DNA of 64,000 bases from Acidovorax sp. GBBC 1281 (GCF_028473645.1 NZ_CP097269.1:3800001-3864000); one strand, 5' to 3'. Shown: positions 8,033 to 17,591, numbered from the stretch's first letter. Translations and numbers: made by a program. The notes: generated from the sequence alone by a model not told the origin.

Positions 8033-8043
8033 GCGATTTCTGC

Positions 8044-9306
8044 ATGACCACGACCCCCCAAGCCCCGGCGGGCGCCCTCGCCGGCATCCGCGTGCTCGAT
8101 CTGTCCCGCGTGCTCGCCGGCCCCTGGTGCACCCAGGTGCTGGCCGATCTGGGGGCGGACGTGGTCAAGGTGGAACGCCCCGGCGTGGGCGACGACACGC
8201 GCCACTGGGGCCCGCCGTTCCTGAAGGACGATGCGGGCAACGACACGGCGCAGGCCGCCTACTTCACGGCCTGCAACCGCAACAAGCGCTCGGTCACCAT
8301 CGACATGGCCACGCCCGAGGGGCAGGCGCTGATCCGCCAGATGGCGCAGCAGGCCGACGTGGTGGTGGAGAACTTCAAGGTCGGCGGTCTGCGCCAGTAC
8401 GGACTGGACCACGCCAGCCTGCGCGCGGCCAACCCGCGGCTCATCTACTGTTCGGTGACCGGCTTCGGCCAGGACGGGCCCTACGCCGAGCGCGCCGGCT
8501 ACGACCTCATGATCCAGGCCATGACGGGCCTGATGAGCATCACCGGCCGGGCCGATGGCGAGCCCGGCGCCGGCCCGCTGCGCGTGGGAGTGGCCGTGAT
8601 CGACCTGTTCACCGGGCTGTACGCCAGCAACGCCATCCTGGCTGCGCTGCACGTGCGCGAGCGCACCGGCGAAGGCCAGCACATCGACATGGCGCTGCTG
8701 GACGTGGGCATGGCCGTGCTCGCCAACCAGGCCTCGGGCTTCCTGGCCACCGGGCAGGCGCCAACCCGCCAGGGCAATACGCACCCCAGCCTCGTGCCCT
8801 ACCAGGACTTTCCCACCGCCGACGGCGCCATGCTGCTGGCCATCGGCAACGACGGGCAGTTCGCGCGGTTCTGCGCGGCGGCCGGCCGGCCGGAATGGGC
8901 GCAGGACGCCCGGTTCGCCACCAACCCGCTGCGGGTCAAGCACCGGGCCGAGCTGGTCCCTGCCCTGCAGGAGGTCACCCGCACCCGTACCACGGCCGAC
9001 TGGATTGCCCTGCTGCAGGACAAGGCCGTGCCCTGCGGCCCGGTCAACACGCTGGCCGAGGCGTTCGACGACCCGCAGGTGCAGGCCCGGGGCCTGCGCG
9101 TGGAGCAGGCCCGGTGGCCACAGGGCGAGCCCGGCGACGGCATCGGCCGCATCGCCGGGGTGGCGAGCCCGCTGCGGCTGTCCGCCACGCCGCCGGTGCT
9201 GCACCGGGCGCCCCCGGCCCTGGGACAGCACACCGACGAGGTGCTGGCGGGCCTGGGGCTGGACGCCGAACGCATTGCGCAACTGCGCGCGGCGAACGTG
9301 GTTTAG
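8044..9306 (+). CDS. CaiB/BaiF family CoA-transferase, probably glutarate-specific
   Basis: The 420-residue class III CoA-transferase opens with LAGIRVLDLSRVLAGPW and contains GEGQHIDMALLDVGMA, where the second Asp (D220) fits the catalytic aspartate. Such enzymes move CoA between carboxylic acids through aspartyl-CoA anhydrides. Directly following gcdH, it most likely forms glutaryl-CoA from glutarate with succinyl-CoA as donor. A dispersed repeat occupies the 136-bp gap, and no clear Shine-Dalgarno sequence precedes the ATG. Confidence 0.88.
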   Translation: MTTTPQAPAGALAGIRVLDLSRVLAGPWCTQVLADLGADVVKVERPGVGDDTRHWGPPFLKDDAGNDTAQAAYFTACNRNKRSVTIDMATPEGQALIRQMAQQADVVVENFKVGGLRQYGLDHASLRAANPRLIYCSVTGFGQDGPYAERAGYDLMIQAMTGLMSITGRADGEPGAGPLRVGVAVIDLFTGLYASNAILAALHVRERTGEGQHIDMALLDVGMAVLANQASGFLATGQAPTRQGNTHPSLVPYQDFPTADGAMLLAIGNDGQFARFCAAAGRPEWAQDARFATNPLRVKHRAELVPALQEVTRTRTTADWIALLQDKAVPCGPVNTLAEAFDDPQVQARGLRVEQARWPQGEPGDGIGRIAGVASPLRLSATPPVLHRAPPALGQHTDEVLAGLGLDAERIAQLRAANVV

Positions 9307-9339
9307 CCCGTCCCAGGCCGATGGCATCGGCCTCCCCAG

Positions 9340-9371
9340 AAAAAAGCCTTGCCTTCGCGCAAGGCTTTTTT
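9340..9371. terminator. bidirectional terminator
   Basis: AAAAAAGCCTTG and CAAGGCTTTTTT (9340-9351 with 9360-9371) form a 12-bp stem with an 8-base loop, right after the CoA-transferase stop. Confidence 0.88.
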
Positions 9372-9507
9372 CATGGCGCGCTCCGCTGGGTGGAAAGTGA
9401 AAAATGATTTTTATGATAAAAATGATATTTCAATACACTCCATCCATCCGATAGCCCAGGGCGCTCCTCACGAAGGGGTGCCCTCCCACTCCCTCAGGGA
9501 TCTTCCG

Positions 9508-11085
9508 ATGAAGCTCAGCCGAAAACTCCCGCTCGTTTTTACATTGGCCCTCTTGCTGCTCTTCGCCGCTGCGCTGTTCGGCCTTGGCCGGCTGAACACG
9601 GCCCTGACCACTTACCAGACCACGGTCTCCACCCATACCCAGCAAGAGCGGATGGCCGCCGACGTGCTGGGCGACTTCCGGGTCCAGGTACAGGAGTGGA
9701 AAAACACACTGCTGCGGGGCAAGGACGATGCGCAGCTGTCGCGCTATTGGGCTGCCTTCGCGAAAAGCGAAGGGGCCGTGCAAGCCCAGGCGCGCAAGCT
9801 GCTGGGCGACTTGCCCGCGGGCGATGCGCGTGAGCGGGTGGGCCAGTTCCTGACGGCACACGAACGCATGGGGGTGGCCTACCGCAAAGGGTTCGAAACA
9901 TTCAAGGCATCGGGCCGGGACCCGGCCGCGGGCGATCAAGCCGTGCAGGGAATGGACCGGGAACCGGCGCAACTGCTGGAGCAGACGGGCGACCTGATCA
10001 GCAAAGCCAGCGCGGCCGTGTCCCTGGAGGCTGCGACGGCGGCGCGCCAGGCCAACTGGATCAGCCTGACCGTGATGCTGGTCGTGTGCGGGGCCAGCGT
10101 CTTCGGCGCGGTGCTGTTCAGCCGCACCGTCACGCAACCGCTGGGCAACGCGGTGCGCATTTCGGAAGCCGTGGCCTCCGGCGACCTGACCCAGGCCACC
10201 CACACCCGCGGACAGGATGAAATCGCCCAGTTGCTGAACGCACTCCATGCGATGCAGACCAGCCTGTCTCAGGTGGTGAGCAAAGTGCGCGATAACGCAG
10301 ACAGCGTGGCGAGCGCCAGCAGCGAGATCGCGCAGGGCAACAACGACCTTTCGGCCCGCACCGAGCAGCAGGCCAGCGCCCTGGAGGAAACCTCGGCCTC
10401 CATGGAGGAACTCAGCTCCACCGTGACGGCCAACGCGGAAAACGCCCGGCAGGCCAACCAGTTGGCCCTGAACGCATCGACCGTGGCCTCCAAGGGCGGC
10501 GATGTGGTGTCGGAAGTGGTGAGCACCATGCGCGGCATCAACGACAGCAGCCGCAAGATCGCCGACATCGTGGGTGTCATCGACGGCATCGCCTTCCAGA
10601 CGAACATCCTGGCATTGAACGCCGCCGTGGAAGCAGCGCGGGCCGGCGAGCAAGGGCGCGGCTTCGCGGTGGTGGCCAGCGAGGTGCGCCAATTGGCCCA
10701 GCGCAGCGCCGAGGCCGCCAAGGAAATCAAGACCCTGATCCATGCCAGCGTCACGCGCATGCAGCAGGGATCGGTGCTGGCCGACGAGGCGGGCACTACG
10801 ATGGGCGAGGTGGTCGCGTCGATCCGGCGCGTCACCGACATCGTGGCCGAGATCAGCGCCGCCAGCAGCGAACAAAGCGCCGGTGTGTCCCAGGTGGGCG
10901 AGGCCGTCATGCAGATGGATCAGGCCACCCAGCAGAACGCCGCGCTGGTGGAACAGAGCGCCGCGGCGGCGGACAGCCTGAAGCAGCAGGCGCAGCAACT
11001 GGTACAGGCCGTGGCGGTCTTCCGATTGCGCCCCCACGGCGATCCCTCGGGCTCCCGGCCGGGGGGCACCTTGAAGGCCGCGTGA
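9508..11085 (+). CDS. methyl-accepting chemotaxis protein
   Basis: The 525-residue chemoreceptor has an N-terminal membrane helix (residues 6-26), a helical periplasmic sensing region, a second span (about 188-208), a HAMP domain and a long cytoplasmic signalling hairpin. The conserved tip reads [20 protein letters not shown] followed by [14 protein letters not shown]. Starting at ATG 9508 gives the positive-inside signal anchor MKLSRKLP; an upstream in-frame start would add an unlikely leader. There is no C-terminal CheR/CheB-tethering pentapeptide. CheV follows in the same direction. Confidence 0.93.
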   Translation: MKLSRKLPLVFTLALLLLFAAALFGLGRLNTALTTYQTTVSTHTQQERMAADVLGDFRVQVQEWKNTLLRGKDDAQLSRYWAAFAKSEGAVQAQARKLLGDLPAGDARERVGQFLTAHERMGVAYRKGFETFKASGRDPAAGDQAVQGMDREPAQLLEQTGDLISKASAAVSLEAATAARQANWISLTVMLVVCGASVFGAVLFSRTVTQPLGNAVRISEAVASGDLTQATHTRGQDEIAQLLNALHAMQTSLSQVVSKVRDNADSVASASSEIAQGNNDLSARTEQQASALEETSASMEELSSTVTANAENARQANQLALNASTVASKGGDVVSEVVSTMRGINDSSRKIADIVGVIDGIAFQTNILALNAAVEAARAGEQGRGFAVVASEVRQLAQRSAEAAKEIKTLIHASVTRMQQGSVLADEAGTTMGEVVASIRRVTDIVAEISAASSEQSAGVSQVGEAVMQMDQATQQNAALVEQSAAAADSLKQQAQQLVQAVAVFRLRPHGDPSGSRPGGTLKAA

Positions 11086-11278
11086 GCTGTGAGCCCGGAA
11101 GGACTCCAGGCTATGGAGCCCCCGCGTGATACCCATTGCCGCTCTCGCTGGCAAGAAGATTGCATCGCACTCCCTCGAATCGGAGCGCGGGCGCAACACG
11201 GGAAAATATTAGGACCGGGCCTACACCATCACGCTCTAAAATTTGTAAACACGCGTATCCAATGCGAAGGAGGCAGCG

Positions 11279-12238
11279 ATGAAGGCAGTGCAGCAGGAAA
11301 TTGACGAGCGGACCAACCTCACCGGAACCAACAAATTCGAGTTGCTGCTCTTTCGGTTGGGCATCGACGAAAACCTGGGCAAGTCCGAGCTGTTCGGCAT
11401 CAACGTCTTCAAGATCCGCGAGATCGTGGCGATGCCCAGCATCACGCCCATCGCAGGCGCCACGCCGCACTCGCTGGGTGTGGTCAATCTGCGCGGCCAG
11501 ATCATTCCGGTGCTCGACCTGCCCTCCATCGTCGGCTGCAAGCCGCAGACCGGTCTGAACATCATGCTGGTGACCGAATATGCGCGCACCACGCAAGCCT
11601 TCGCCGTGGAATCGGTGGAAGACATCGTGCGCCTGGACTGGAAGCAGGTGCTCTCCGCCGAAGCCAGCGGCACCGGCGGCCAGCTGGTGACCAGCATCGC
11701 GCGGCTGGACGGCAACACCGACGGCTCCCGTCTGGCGCAGGTGCTGGACGTGGAAGCCATCTTGCAGATGGTCTCGCCGTCCGACGAGCACAAGGTCGAT
11801 CCCGAGAAGGTCGGCCCCCGCCTCAAACTCAAGCCCGGCACCATGATCCTGGCCGCCGACGATTCGTTCGTGGCCCGCTCGCTCATCGAAAAGGAACTGC
11901 AGGCCCTGCACGCACCTTACGAAATGACCAAGTCGGGCAAGGAAGCGTGGGACCGGCTGAACGCCATCGCCCGCGCCGCCGAGGCCGATGGCAAGACCGC
12001 CGCCGATCGCGTGGCGCTGGTGCTGACTGACCTGGAAATGCCCGAGATGGACGGCTTCACGCTCACCCGCAACATCAAGCAGGATGCGCGCCTGAACAAG
12101 ATTCCGGTGGTCATCCACTCCTCGCTGTCGGGCTCGGCCAACGAGGACCATGTGCGCAGCGTGGGGGCCGATGGCTACGTGGCGAAGTTCGTCGCGGAAG
12201 ACCTGGCCGAGACCATGCGCCGCGTGCTGCCCAAGTAA
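11279..12238 (+). CDS. cheV: CheV chemotaxis coupling protein
   Basis: The 319-residue protein fuses a CheW-like coupling domain (about residues 15-165, with HSLGVVNLRGQIIPVLDLP) to a receiver domain (about 188-317). In the receiver, LTDLEMPEMDG contains phospho-acceptor Asp251, and GYVAKFV holds the conserved Lys. CheV couples chemoreceptors to the CheA kinase and allows phosphorylation-dependent adaptation. A perfect AAGGAGG precedes the ATG. Its position after a chemoreceptor gene fits. Confidence 0.93.
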   Translation: MKAVQQEIDERTNLTGTNKFELLLFRLGIDENLGKSELFGINVFKIREIVAMPSITPIAGATPHSLGVVNLRGQIIPVLDLPSIVGCKPQTGLNIMLVTEYARTTQAFAVESVEDIVRLDWKQVLSAEASGTGGQLVTSIARLDGNTDGSRLAQVLDVEAILQMVSPSDEHKVDPEKVGPRLKLKPGTMILAADDSFVARSLIEKELQALHAPYEMTKSGKEAWDRLNAIARAAEADGKTAADRVALVLTDLEMPEMDGFTLTRNIKQDARLNKIPVVIHSSLSGSANEDHVRSVGADGYVAKFVAEDLAETMRRVLPK

Positions 12239-12293
12239 GTCAATCAATCCAGCCAACCCAGCGCCGCAGGGGCCACAGCGGCCTCGCCGCCGC

Positions 12294-12776
12294 TCAGCGC
12301 GGCCGCGGGTAGCCGTTCTCCACCCAGGCCGCCGCGCTGGCGTTGGTGAGCACGAAGCCGGGCGACACGCTCACGCGGGCCAGCAGTTCGTCGTCCGGTG
12401 CCGAATGCGCACTGAGCGTTGCGGTGGGATGCTCATCGTCCGGCTCGATGGCCAGCGACACGCGCACGCGCTGGTCCCGCACGGTGACCGTGACGCTCTT
12501 GTTCAACTGGGCATGCAGTTGCTGCTCATGGCGGCGCAGCACCTCCGACGCGGTCTTGACCAGCGTGTGGAAGGCCGAGACATCCAGCGGCTTGGGATTC
12601 TTCTTGTCACGCCCCATGGTCCAGGGGCCGACCAGCGCGGGCTCCGACTCTCCCCGCAGCGTCATCTCGACGGCCCAGCCGTCGTCGTCTTCGTTCTTGA
12701 CGACGCGCGCGGTCCAGCGCTCATCGCTCCACAGACGGGGTTCCTGCACGGGGGTGGGTTCTGAGTCTTCGGTCAT
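12294..12776 (-). CDS. hypothetical protein, 160 residues
   Basis: The start at ATG 12776 gives MTEDSEPTPVQEPRLWSDER. The product is soluble with many strands and a mid-section AFHTLVKTASEVLRRHEQQL. I do not recognise a named domain. It is probably a conserved Comamonadaceae protein. It is convergent with cheV (stop 12238) and divergent from the monooxygenase-like gene at 12917. Codon use resembles its neighbours. Confidence 0.7.
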   Translation of the reverse strand: MTEDSEPTPVQEPRLWSDERWTARVVKNEDDDGWAVEMTLRGESEPALVGPWTMGRDKKNPKPLDVSAFHTLVKTASEVLRRHEQQLHAQLNKSVTVTVRDQRVRVSLAIEPDDEHPTATLSAHSAPDDELLARVSVSPGFVLTNASAAAWVENGYPRPR

Positions 12777-12916
12777 GTCGGCCAGTTGGGGCCTTCGGCC
12801 GCACCGAGGCCGTCCGAAGGCAAAGCCGCAGAGTGTAGAGCGGGACGCGCATGGCACACCTCCAGAGGCCCGATCCATCTCCATCCATCCGGGAGGCCGT
12901 CGCATAGACTGCCCGG

Positions 12917-13249
12917 ATGATCCTGGAAACCGCTCCGCTCACCATCCGCCCCGGGCAGAACGCCGCCTTCGAGCAGGCCTTCGCCGAGGCGCAGGGCCTC
13001 ATCGCCCGCATGCCCGGATACCTTTCGCACGAACTGCACCACTGCGTGGAGCGCCCGCAGGAATACCTGCTGCTGGTGCGCTGGACCACGGTCGAGGCGC
13101 ACGAACAAGGCTTTCGGCAGTCACCGCAATACCACGCGTGGAAGTCGCTGCTGCACGGTTTCTACGATCCGTTCCCGACCGTGCTGCATTACGCCCCCGT
13201 AGCCGGCCTGCAAAATGCCCCTGCCGCGCCCCACGCCGCCACCGTGTGA
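12917..13249 (+). CDS. antibiotic-biosynthesis-monooxygenase (ABM) domain protein
   Basis: The 110-residue product shows the ABM ferredoxin-like fold pattern: MILETAPLTIRPGQNAAFEQ, then MPGYLSHELHHC, LLLVRWTTVEAHEQGFR and PTVLHYAPV. Members act as small quinone or aromatic monooxygenases or as heme-degrading proteins, usually as dimers in the cytoplasm. The substrate cannot be deduced here. The final 15 Ala/Pro-rich residues look like a disordered tail. Confidence 0.85.
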   Translation: MILETAPLTIRPGQNAAFEQAFAEAQGLIARMPGYLSHELHHCVERPQEYLLLVRWTTVEAHEQGFRQSPQYHAWKSLLHGFYDPFPTVLHYAPVAGLQNAPAAPHAATV

Positions 13250-13406
13250 AGACGGGGCAAAGCCTGACAATGGCGCCCGCGCAAGGTCAACCAAAATGGT
13301 CATCAGCGCGTCACACACGGGCGCGGCGTGTCGCCTGACCGCCGCCGTCACCCATCGGCCGCCAGACGCTCCCTGCAGCGCGGCCACCAGCCAGCGAGGC
13401 CTTTCC

Positions 13407-13973
13407 ATGTTCCACCCCGCCCTCCGAATCCTTGCCGCCGGCACCCTGGCCGTGCTGGCCACGGGCTGCGCGGTGCCCGGCGACCCCTACTACGAGCCCG
13501 CCTATCCGTCTGCCAACTATCCGGCAACGCCATCCTATCCCTACCCGACCAATGGCTCAACGTCGATCACCGTGTACGAACAGCCGGCCTATGGCTACAG
13601 CCGGCCCGCCTACCCCGTCTATGTACCCACGCCCGTGCCGGCGTATGGCTGGGACCGCCGTGACGATCGCCGGGACGACTGGCGTGAACGGCAGATGCGC
13701 GAAGACCGCGAGCGCGCCTGGCGCGACCGCCGGGACCGCGAGGCCCGGGAAGCGCGCGACGCCGACCGCCGCCGCGACAGGGACCGGGACGGCCAGCGTG
13801 CGGATGCCGACCGGCGCCGCGCCGAGATGGATCGTCAGCGCGCTGAACTGGATCGCCAGCGCCGCGAACAGGCCGACCGCCAGCGCGGCGAGGACCGCCG
13901 CCCGCCGGGCGCGCAAGACCAGCGGCCGGCACCGGGTTGGCGCCTGGAGCAAAATCCCCAGAACCGGCCTTGA
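13407..13973 (+). CDS. putative lipoprotein with Tyr/Pro-rich and Arg/Asp-rich regions
   Basis: The 188-residue product begins with a signal peptide ending LATGC (Cys21), a plausible lipobox. Next comes a Tyr/Pro-rich segment (about 25-75). Residues 80-165 are a highly charged Arg/Asp/Glu region (WDRRDDRRDDWRERQMRED and similar), probably a long single helix or disordered. The family is unknown. It is followed closely by a second exported protein gene, also with a charged helix, so the two may be co-transcribed envelope proteins. Confidence 0.7.
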   Translation: MFHPALRILAAGTLAVLATGCAVPGDPYYEPAYPSANYPATPSYPYPTNGSTSITVYEQPAYGYSRPAYPVYVPTPVPAYGWDRRDDRRDDWRERQMREDRERAWRDRRDREAREARDADRRRDRDRDGQRADADRRRAEMDRQRAELDRQRREQADRQRGEDRRPPGAQDQRPAPGWRLEQNPQNRP

Positions 13974-14023
13974 CCGCCCGGCTCCACCGACCTGAACCGA
14001 CCGATCGCCCACAGGAAACGGCC

Positions 14024-14707
14024 ATGATCCAGCGCCCTGTCTTCCTAGCCCCTCGCTCTGCCGCATGGCGCCTTGGCGCCGCGCTGGCGGTGGCGGCGTG
14101 CGCTGCGGCCCCCTTGGCCACCCATGCCCAGGTGATGCGCTGCACCGACCCCGTCTCCGGCAAGGTCACCTACACCGACGGAGCCTGCGACAAAGGCACG
14201 GCCGCACGCGAGGTCGAGGCCCGCAAGAGCCGCGAGGAAATCGAGGAGGAGCGGGCCCAGGCCCTGCAGGCGTTGCAGCTCAAGCAGCAGCGCCAGCAGA
14301 TCGAGCGCCAGGAAGCCCAGCAGGAGGCACGCCAGGAACGCGAGCGCGCCGCCGCCCGGGCCCCGGCCGATCCGTCCCGATCCCCCGAATGCGCCCGTTC
14401 GCGCCGCAACCTCGACCGGGTGGCCAGCGAATCGGGCGGGGGCAATTACGACGGCCAGGCCCGCCTGACGGCCGCCCAGCGCCAGATGGACCTCGACTGC
14501 CTCGGCCCGCAGGGCTACGCGGAAGTCGAACGGTCACGCAATTACAGCGGCGGCAGTGGCGACTACTACGCGCCCCCCGCCGTCGTGGTGCTGCCGCCCC
14601 GGCGCCCGGTGGTGGTCCAGCCGGCGCTCCCGGTGCCCTCCGCGCCGATTTCGCACTGCAACGTGTTCCGCTGCTACGACCAGCAAGGAAACGTCCACCC
14701 GCGCTGA
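14024..14707 (+). CDS. DUF4124-type exported protein
   Basis: The 227-residue protein has a signal peptide (AAWRLGAALAVAACAAAPLA, cut near AHA) and then VMRCTDPVSGKVTYTDGAC, the DUF4124 pattern seen in many beta-proteobacterial envelope proteins. A Glu/Gln/Arg-rich coiled region (about residues 65-115) and a second Cys-containing segment follow. AGGAAA precedes the ATG. The role is unknown; the location is periplasmic. Confidence 0.78.
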   Translation: MIQRPVFLAPRSAAWRLGAALAVAACAAAPLATHAQVMRCTDPVSGKVTYTDGACDKGTAAREVEARKSREEIEEERAQALQALQLKQQRQQIERQEAQQEARQERERAAARAPADPSRSPECARSRRNLDRVASESGGGNYDGQARLTAAQRQMDLDCLGPQGYAEVERSRNYSGGSGDYYAPPAVVVLPPRRPVVVQPALPVPSAPISHCNVFRCYDQQGNVHPR

Positions 14708-14725
14708 TGCGTGCGGGTGGGCGCG

Positions 14726-15673
14726 TCAGGTTGCGCGCAGGCCCTGGGTCACGGTCGGGTAGCGCAGCACCACGCGCAGCTCCTTGCGCAGCCGCGTGGC
14801 ATCCAGCCGGCGCGACTCGCCCATGAAGCTCAGTTGCGGCGCGGGCAACTGCGCCTTCGCATCGCTGCGCGCGATGCGCGGCGGGCGCGGCAACCCGTAC
14901 AGGTCTGCGGCCAGATCGAAGTAATCGCCCATCTTCATGTCGCTCGCATCGCTCACGTGGTACACGCGCTGCGGCTGGCCGCGCCACAGGGCCGCCACGC
15001 AGGCGCGAGCCAGGTCGTCGGCATGGACGTGGTTGGTGTAGACATCGTCCTCGGGCAGCAGCACCGGGGTGCCGCGGCGCAGGCGGGCTTCAGGCGTGCC
15101 GCCTTCGCGGTCGGGCGCATAGATGCCGGGAATGCGCAGGATGCTGGCGCGCACGGCGCTGCGGCCCAGGTGGCGCACGGCGCGCTCGGCATTCACCCGC
15201 CGTTGCGCGCGGGAGGTGGCGGGCGCGACGGGGCGCACCTCGGTCACCCACGCGCCGCTGCAATCGCCATACACCCCGCTGGTCGATCCGTACACCAGCG
15301 CGCGCGGCAAGGTGCGCAGGCGCAGCGCCCGCGCCAGGGCGACCGTGCGGCCGTCATACCCTTTGGCGGCGCCGGCCACCGCATCGCCCGGCGGGGGCGC
15401 CAGGTGCAGGACGCGGGTGGCCAGGCCGGACAGGCGGCGCAGGCTGGGCACATCGTCCAGGTTGCCCAGCAGGGGAGTGATGCCGGCGGCGCGCAACGGC
15501 GCCATGCGTTCAGGACTGGAAGTCAGGGCCAGCACCCGGGGCCGGGGCCCGCCGGCCGATGCACCCAGCACCCGGGCGGCCCGCAGCCCCACGTCGCCAC
15601 AGCCGATGATGAGCACGCGCTGGCGGCGAAAGCGGGCCGGCAGGGCCCCGAGGGGGCTTTGGTTTGAGGGCAA
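14726..15673 (-). CDS. NAD(P)-binding SDR/epimerase-type oxidoreductase
   Basis: The product of about 315 residues has a Rossmann start RVLIIGCGDVGLRAARVLG. It then shows the extended-SDR features YGSTSGVYGD, SILRIPGIYAPDR and NHVHADDLARACVAAL. This places it with NAD-dependent epimerase/dehydratases of unknown substrate. No ATG lies near the nucleotide-binding motif. I chose the TTG at 15673; an internal GTG just before LIIGCG is the alternative. It is divergent from the reductase gene, with only 45 bp between. Confidence 0.8.
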   Translation of the reverse strand: MPSNQSPLGALPARFRRQRVLIIGCGDVGLRAARVLGASAGGPRPRVLALTSSPERMAPLRAAGITPLLGNLDDVPSLRRLSGLATRVLHLAPPPGDAVAGAAKGYDGRTVALARALRLRTLPRALVYGSTSGVYGDCSGAWVTEVRPVAPATSRAQRRVNAERAVRHLGRSAVRASILRIPGIYAPDREGGTPEARLRRGTPVLLPEDDVYTNHVHADDLARACVAALWRGQPQRVYHVSDASDMKMGDYFDLAADLYGLPRPPRIARSDAKAQLPAPQLSFMGESRRLDATRLRKELRVVLRYPTVTQGLRAT

Positions 15674-15718
15674 AATCGGATCCGTTTGGCGAGAAGAACC
15701 TCCAAGGATACCCACTCC

Positions 15719-16819
15719 ATGACCCCCGCAGAGACGGCCGCAGCCGCCCACCAGATCACCGTACAGCCCAGCGGCCGGGCCTTTGCCGCCCAGCCCGGCG
15801 AATCCATTCTGGCCGCGGCCATCCGCAGCGGCGTGGGCCTGCCCTATGGCTGCAAGGATGGGGCCTGCGGCTCGTGCAAGTGCAAGAAGCTCAGCGGCTC
15901 CGTGGCCCATGGCGAGCACCAGTCCAAGGCCCTGAGCGCGGCCGAGGCCGACGCGGGCTTCGTGCTCACCTGCTGCGCCCAGCCGCTGACCGACGTGGTG
16001 CTCGAATCGCGCCAGGTGACCGATGAGAGCTCCTACCCCATCAAGAAGCTGCCGGTGCGCGTGTCCACGCTCACGCGGGTGTCGCACGACGTCATGCAGG
16101 TGCGCCTGCAGTTGCCCGCAGCGGACACGTTCCGCTACCACGCCGGCCAGTACATCGAATTCATCCTGCGCGACGGCGCGCGCCGCGCGTACTCCATGGC
16201 CAACGCGCCCCACACCCAGGCCGACGCGCCGGGGCTGGAACTGCACATCCGCCACATGGCGGGCGGGCGCTTCACCGACCACGTGTTCGGCGCCATGAAG
16301 GAAAAGGAAATCCTGCGCGTGGAAGGCCCCTTCGGCAGCTTCTTCCTGCGCGAGGACAGCCCCAAGCCCATCATCCTGCTGGCCTCGGGCACGGGCTTCG
16401 CCCCGATCAAGGCGCTGCTCGAACACATTCAGGCCAAGCGCATCGAGCGCCCGGTCACGCTGTACTGGGGTGGCCGCCGTCCCGGCGATCTGTACATGGA
16501 TGGCTGGGTGCGCGAGCGCATGGCCACGATGCCCCAACTGGCCTATGTGCCCGTGGTGTCCCATGCCTTGCCGGAAGACGCCTGGGCGGGCCGCACGGGC
16601 TTCGTGCACCAGGCGGTGATGGACGACCATGCCGACCTGTCGGGCCACCAGGTCTATGCCTGCGGCGCCCCCATCGTGGTCGATACGGCACGGGTGGTGT
16701 ACAGCGCGGAGCGCCAGCTCCCCCCCGATGAGTTCTACGCGGATGCCTTTACATCCGAGGCCGACAAGCACGGGGCGAGCGAGCCTTCCGCCCAACCCTC
16801 CGGAGCCACCTCAGGCTAA
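15719..16819 (+). CDS. 2Fe-2S ferredoxin / FAD-NAD(P) reductase fusion protein
   Basis: The 366-residue flavoprotein has an N-terminal plant-type ferredoxin domain with the Cys ligands in YGCKDGACGSCKCKK and TCCAQPL. FAD (RAYSMANAP) and NAD (LLASGTGFAPIKALLE) domains follow. The layout matches CDP-6-deoxy-glucoseen reductase-like or oxygenase-reductase proteins. It passes electrons from NAD(P)H through FAD and the cluster to a partner that is not encoded nearby. The start at 15719 follows CCAAGGA. The C-terminal 25 residues are a polar tail. Confidence 0.88.
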   Translation: MTPAETAAAAHQITVQPSGRAFAAQPGESILAAAIRSGVGLPYGCKDGACGSCKCKKLSGSVAHGEHQSKALSAAEADAGFVLTCCAQPLTDVVLESRQVTDESSYPIKKLPVRVSTLTRVSHDVMQVRLQLPAADTFRYHAGQYIEFILRDGARRAYSMANAPHTQADAPGLELHIRHMAGGRFTDHVFGAMKEKEILRVEGPFGSFFLREDSPKPIILLASGTGFAPIKALLEHIQAKRIERPVTLYWGGRRPGDLYMDGWVRERMATMPQLAYVPVVSHALPEDAWAGRTGFVHQAVMDDHADLSGHQVYACGAPIVVDTARVVYSAERQLPPDEFYADAFTSEADKHGASEPSAQPSGATSG

Positions 16820-16871
16820 CGCGGTCCGGGCGCCAGCTTGCAGCAAGGAGCGCGCACCCGGTGCGCGGCCT

Positions 16872-17110
16872 TCAGCGGCGCCAGCCCGGCCGGCCGTAAT
16901 AGCCGCGCCCATAGCCGCCCCGGCCATAGACGCCGAAGAAGCCGATGGTCGGCGCCACCACCACGGGCGGCGGCGCCAAGTACACGGATTCGGTCTGGTA
17001 GTAGCCCAGCCCGCCGTAATAGCCGGACCCAGGACCGGGGCCACGACGCAGCCGGTGAGCAGGCTGGTGGCCACCGCAGCGGCGGCGAGGGTGATGAGGC
17101 GGATGGACAT
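16872..17110 (-). pseudogene. small Gly/Tyr-rich lipoprotein, frameshifted
   Basis: AAGGAG precedes an ATG at 17110 that gives MSIRLITLAAAAVATSLLTG then Cys, a clear lipobox (LLTGC). After VVAP the sense moves to another frame, which continues as GPGSGYYGGLGYYQTESVYL and ends GRGYYGRPGWRR at 16872. Adding one C to the minus-strand CCCC run (17037-17040) makes a single continuous protein. Either a real -1 deletion or a sequencing slip is possible. The intact form would be a small outer-envelope lipoprotein of unknown role. Confidence 0.75.
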
Positions 17111-17234
17111 GGTGGCTCCTTGGTGCGGGGTCCGAGACGCCATTCAACGCCCCGGACCTTAAGCAGTCACTTCTGCACGGTATCGCAGAAGTAACAACCG
17201 GTAATAGCCATCCATCGGCACCGGTGGACCGTCT

Positions 17235-17591
17235 TCAGCGCGACAGCGCGCGGCAGGCCTCGGCACAGCGGCGGCAAGCTTCGGCGCAGGCCTGGCAGTG
17301 GGCCATGCCGTGCCGGGCGCATTCGTTGGCGCAGCTGTCGCACAGGCGGGCGCACAGGGCGCAGATCTCCGGTGCGTGGGCGCTTTCGCGGGCCATGGCG
17401 GCGGCAGCCACGCGACACAGCGCGGCGCAGTCCATGTCCAGGGCGATGCACTGCACCATGCAGCGGGGCTCGGGCTCGCGCAGGCACGCGGCCGCGCAGT
17501 AGTCGCACGCATCGGCACATTCGTTGCAGGCGCGAATGCACTCGGCATAGCGCGATGCGGTGACGGTGTCGTGTGGGGCGGCCTGCGGCAT
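17235..17591 (-). CDS. four-helix-bundle copper-storage protein (Csp3-like)
   Basis: The 118-residue protein holds 20 cysteines, nearly all in CxxxC/CxxC spacing along four predicted helices (C18-x3-C22-x2-C25-x3-C29-x2-C32-x3-C36, and similar runs to C113). This is the DUF326/Csp pattern, in which Cys line the core of a tetramer and bind many Cu(I) ions. There is no Tat or Sec signal, so it resembles cytosolic Csp3 rather than exported Csp1. No copper regulator or pump lies next to it. Confidence 0.9.
   Translation of the reverse strand: MPQAAPHDTVTASRYAECIRACNECADACDYCAAACLREPEPRCMVQCIALDMDCAALCRVAAAAMARESAHAPEICALCARLCDSCANECARHGMAHCQACAEACRRCAEACRALSR

Noticed and set aside
9430..9454. 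Possible flagellar sigma-28 promoter (TCAA ... TCCGATAG) before the first chemoreceptor
   Set aside because: The spacer is 13 bases instead of about 15 and the -35 part is weak. Not enough to call.
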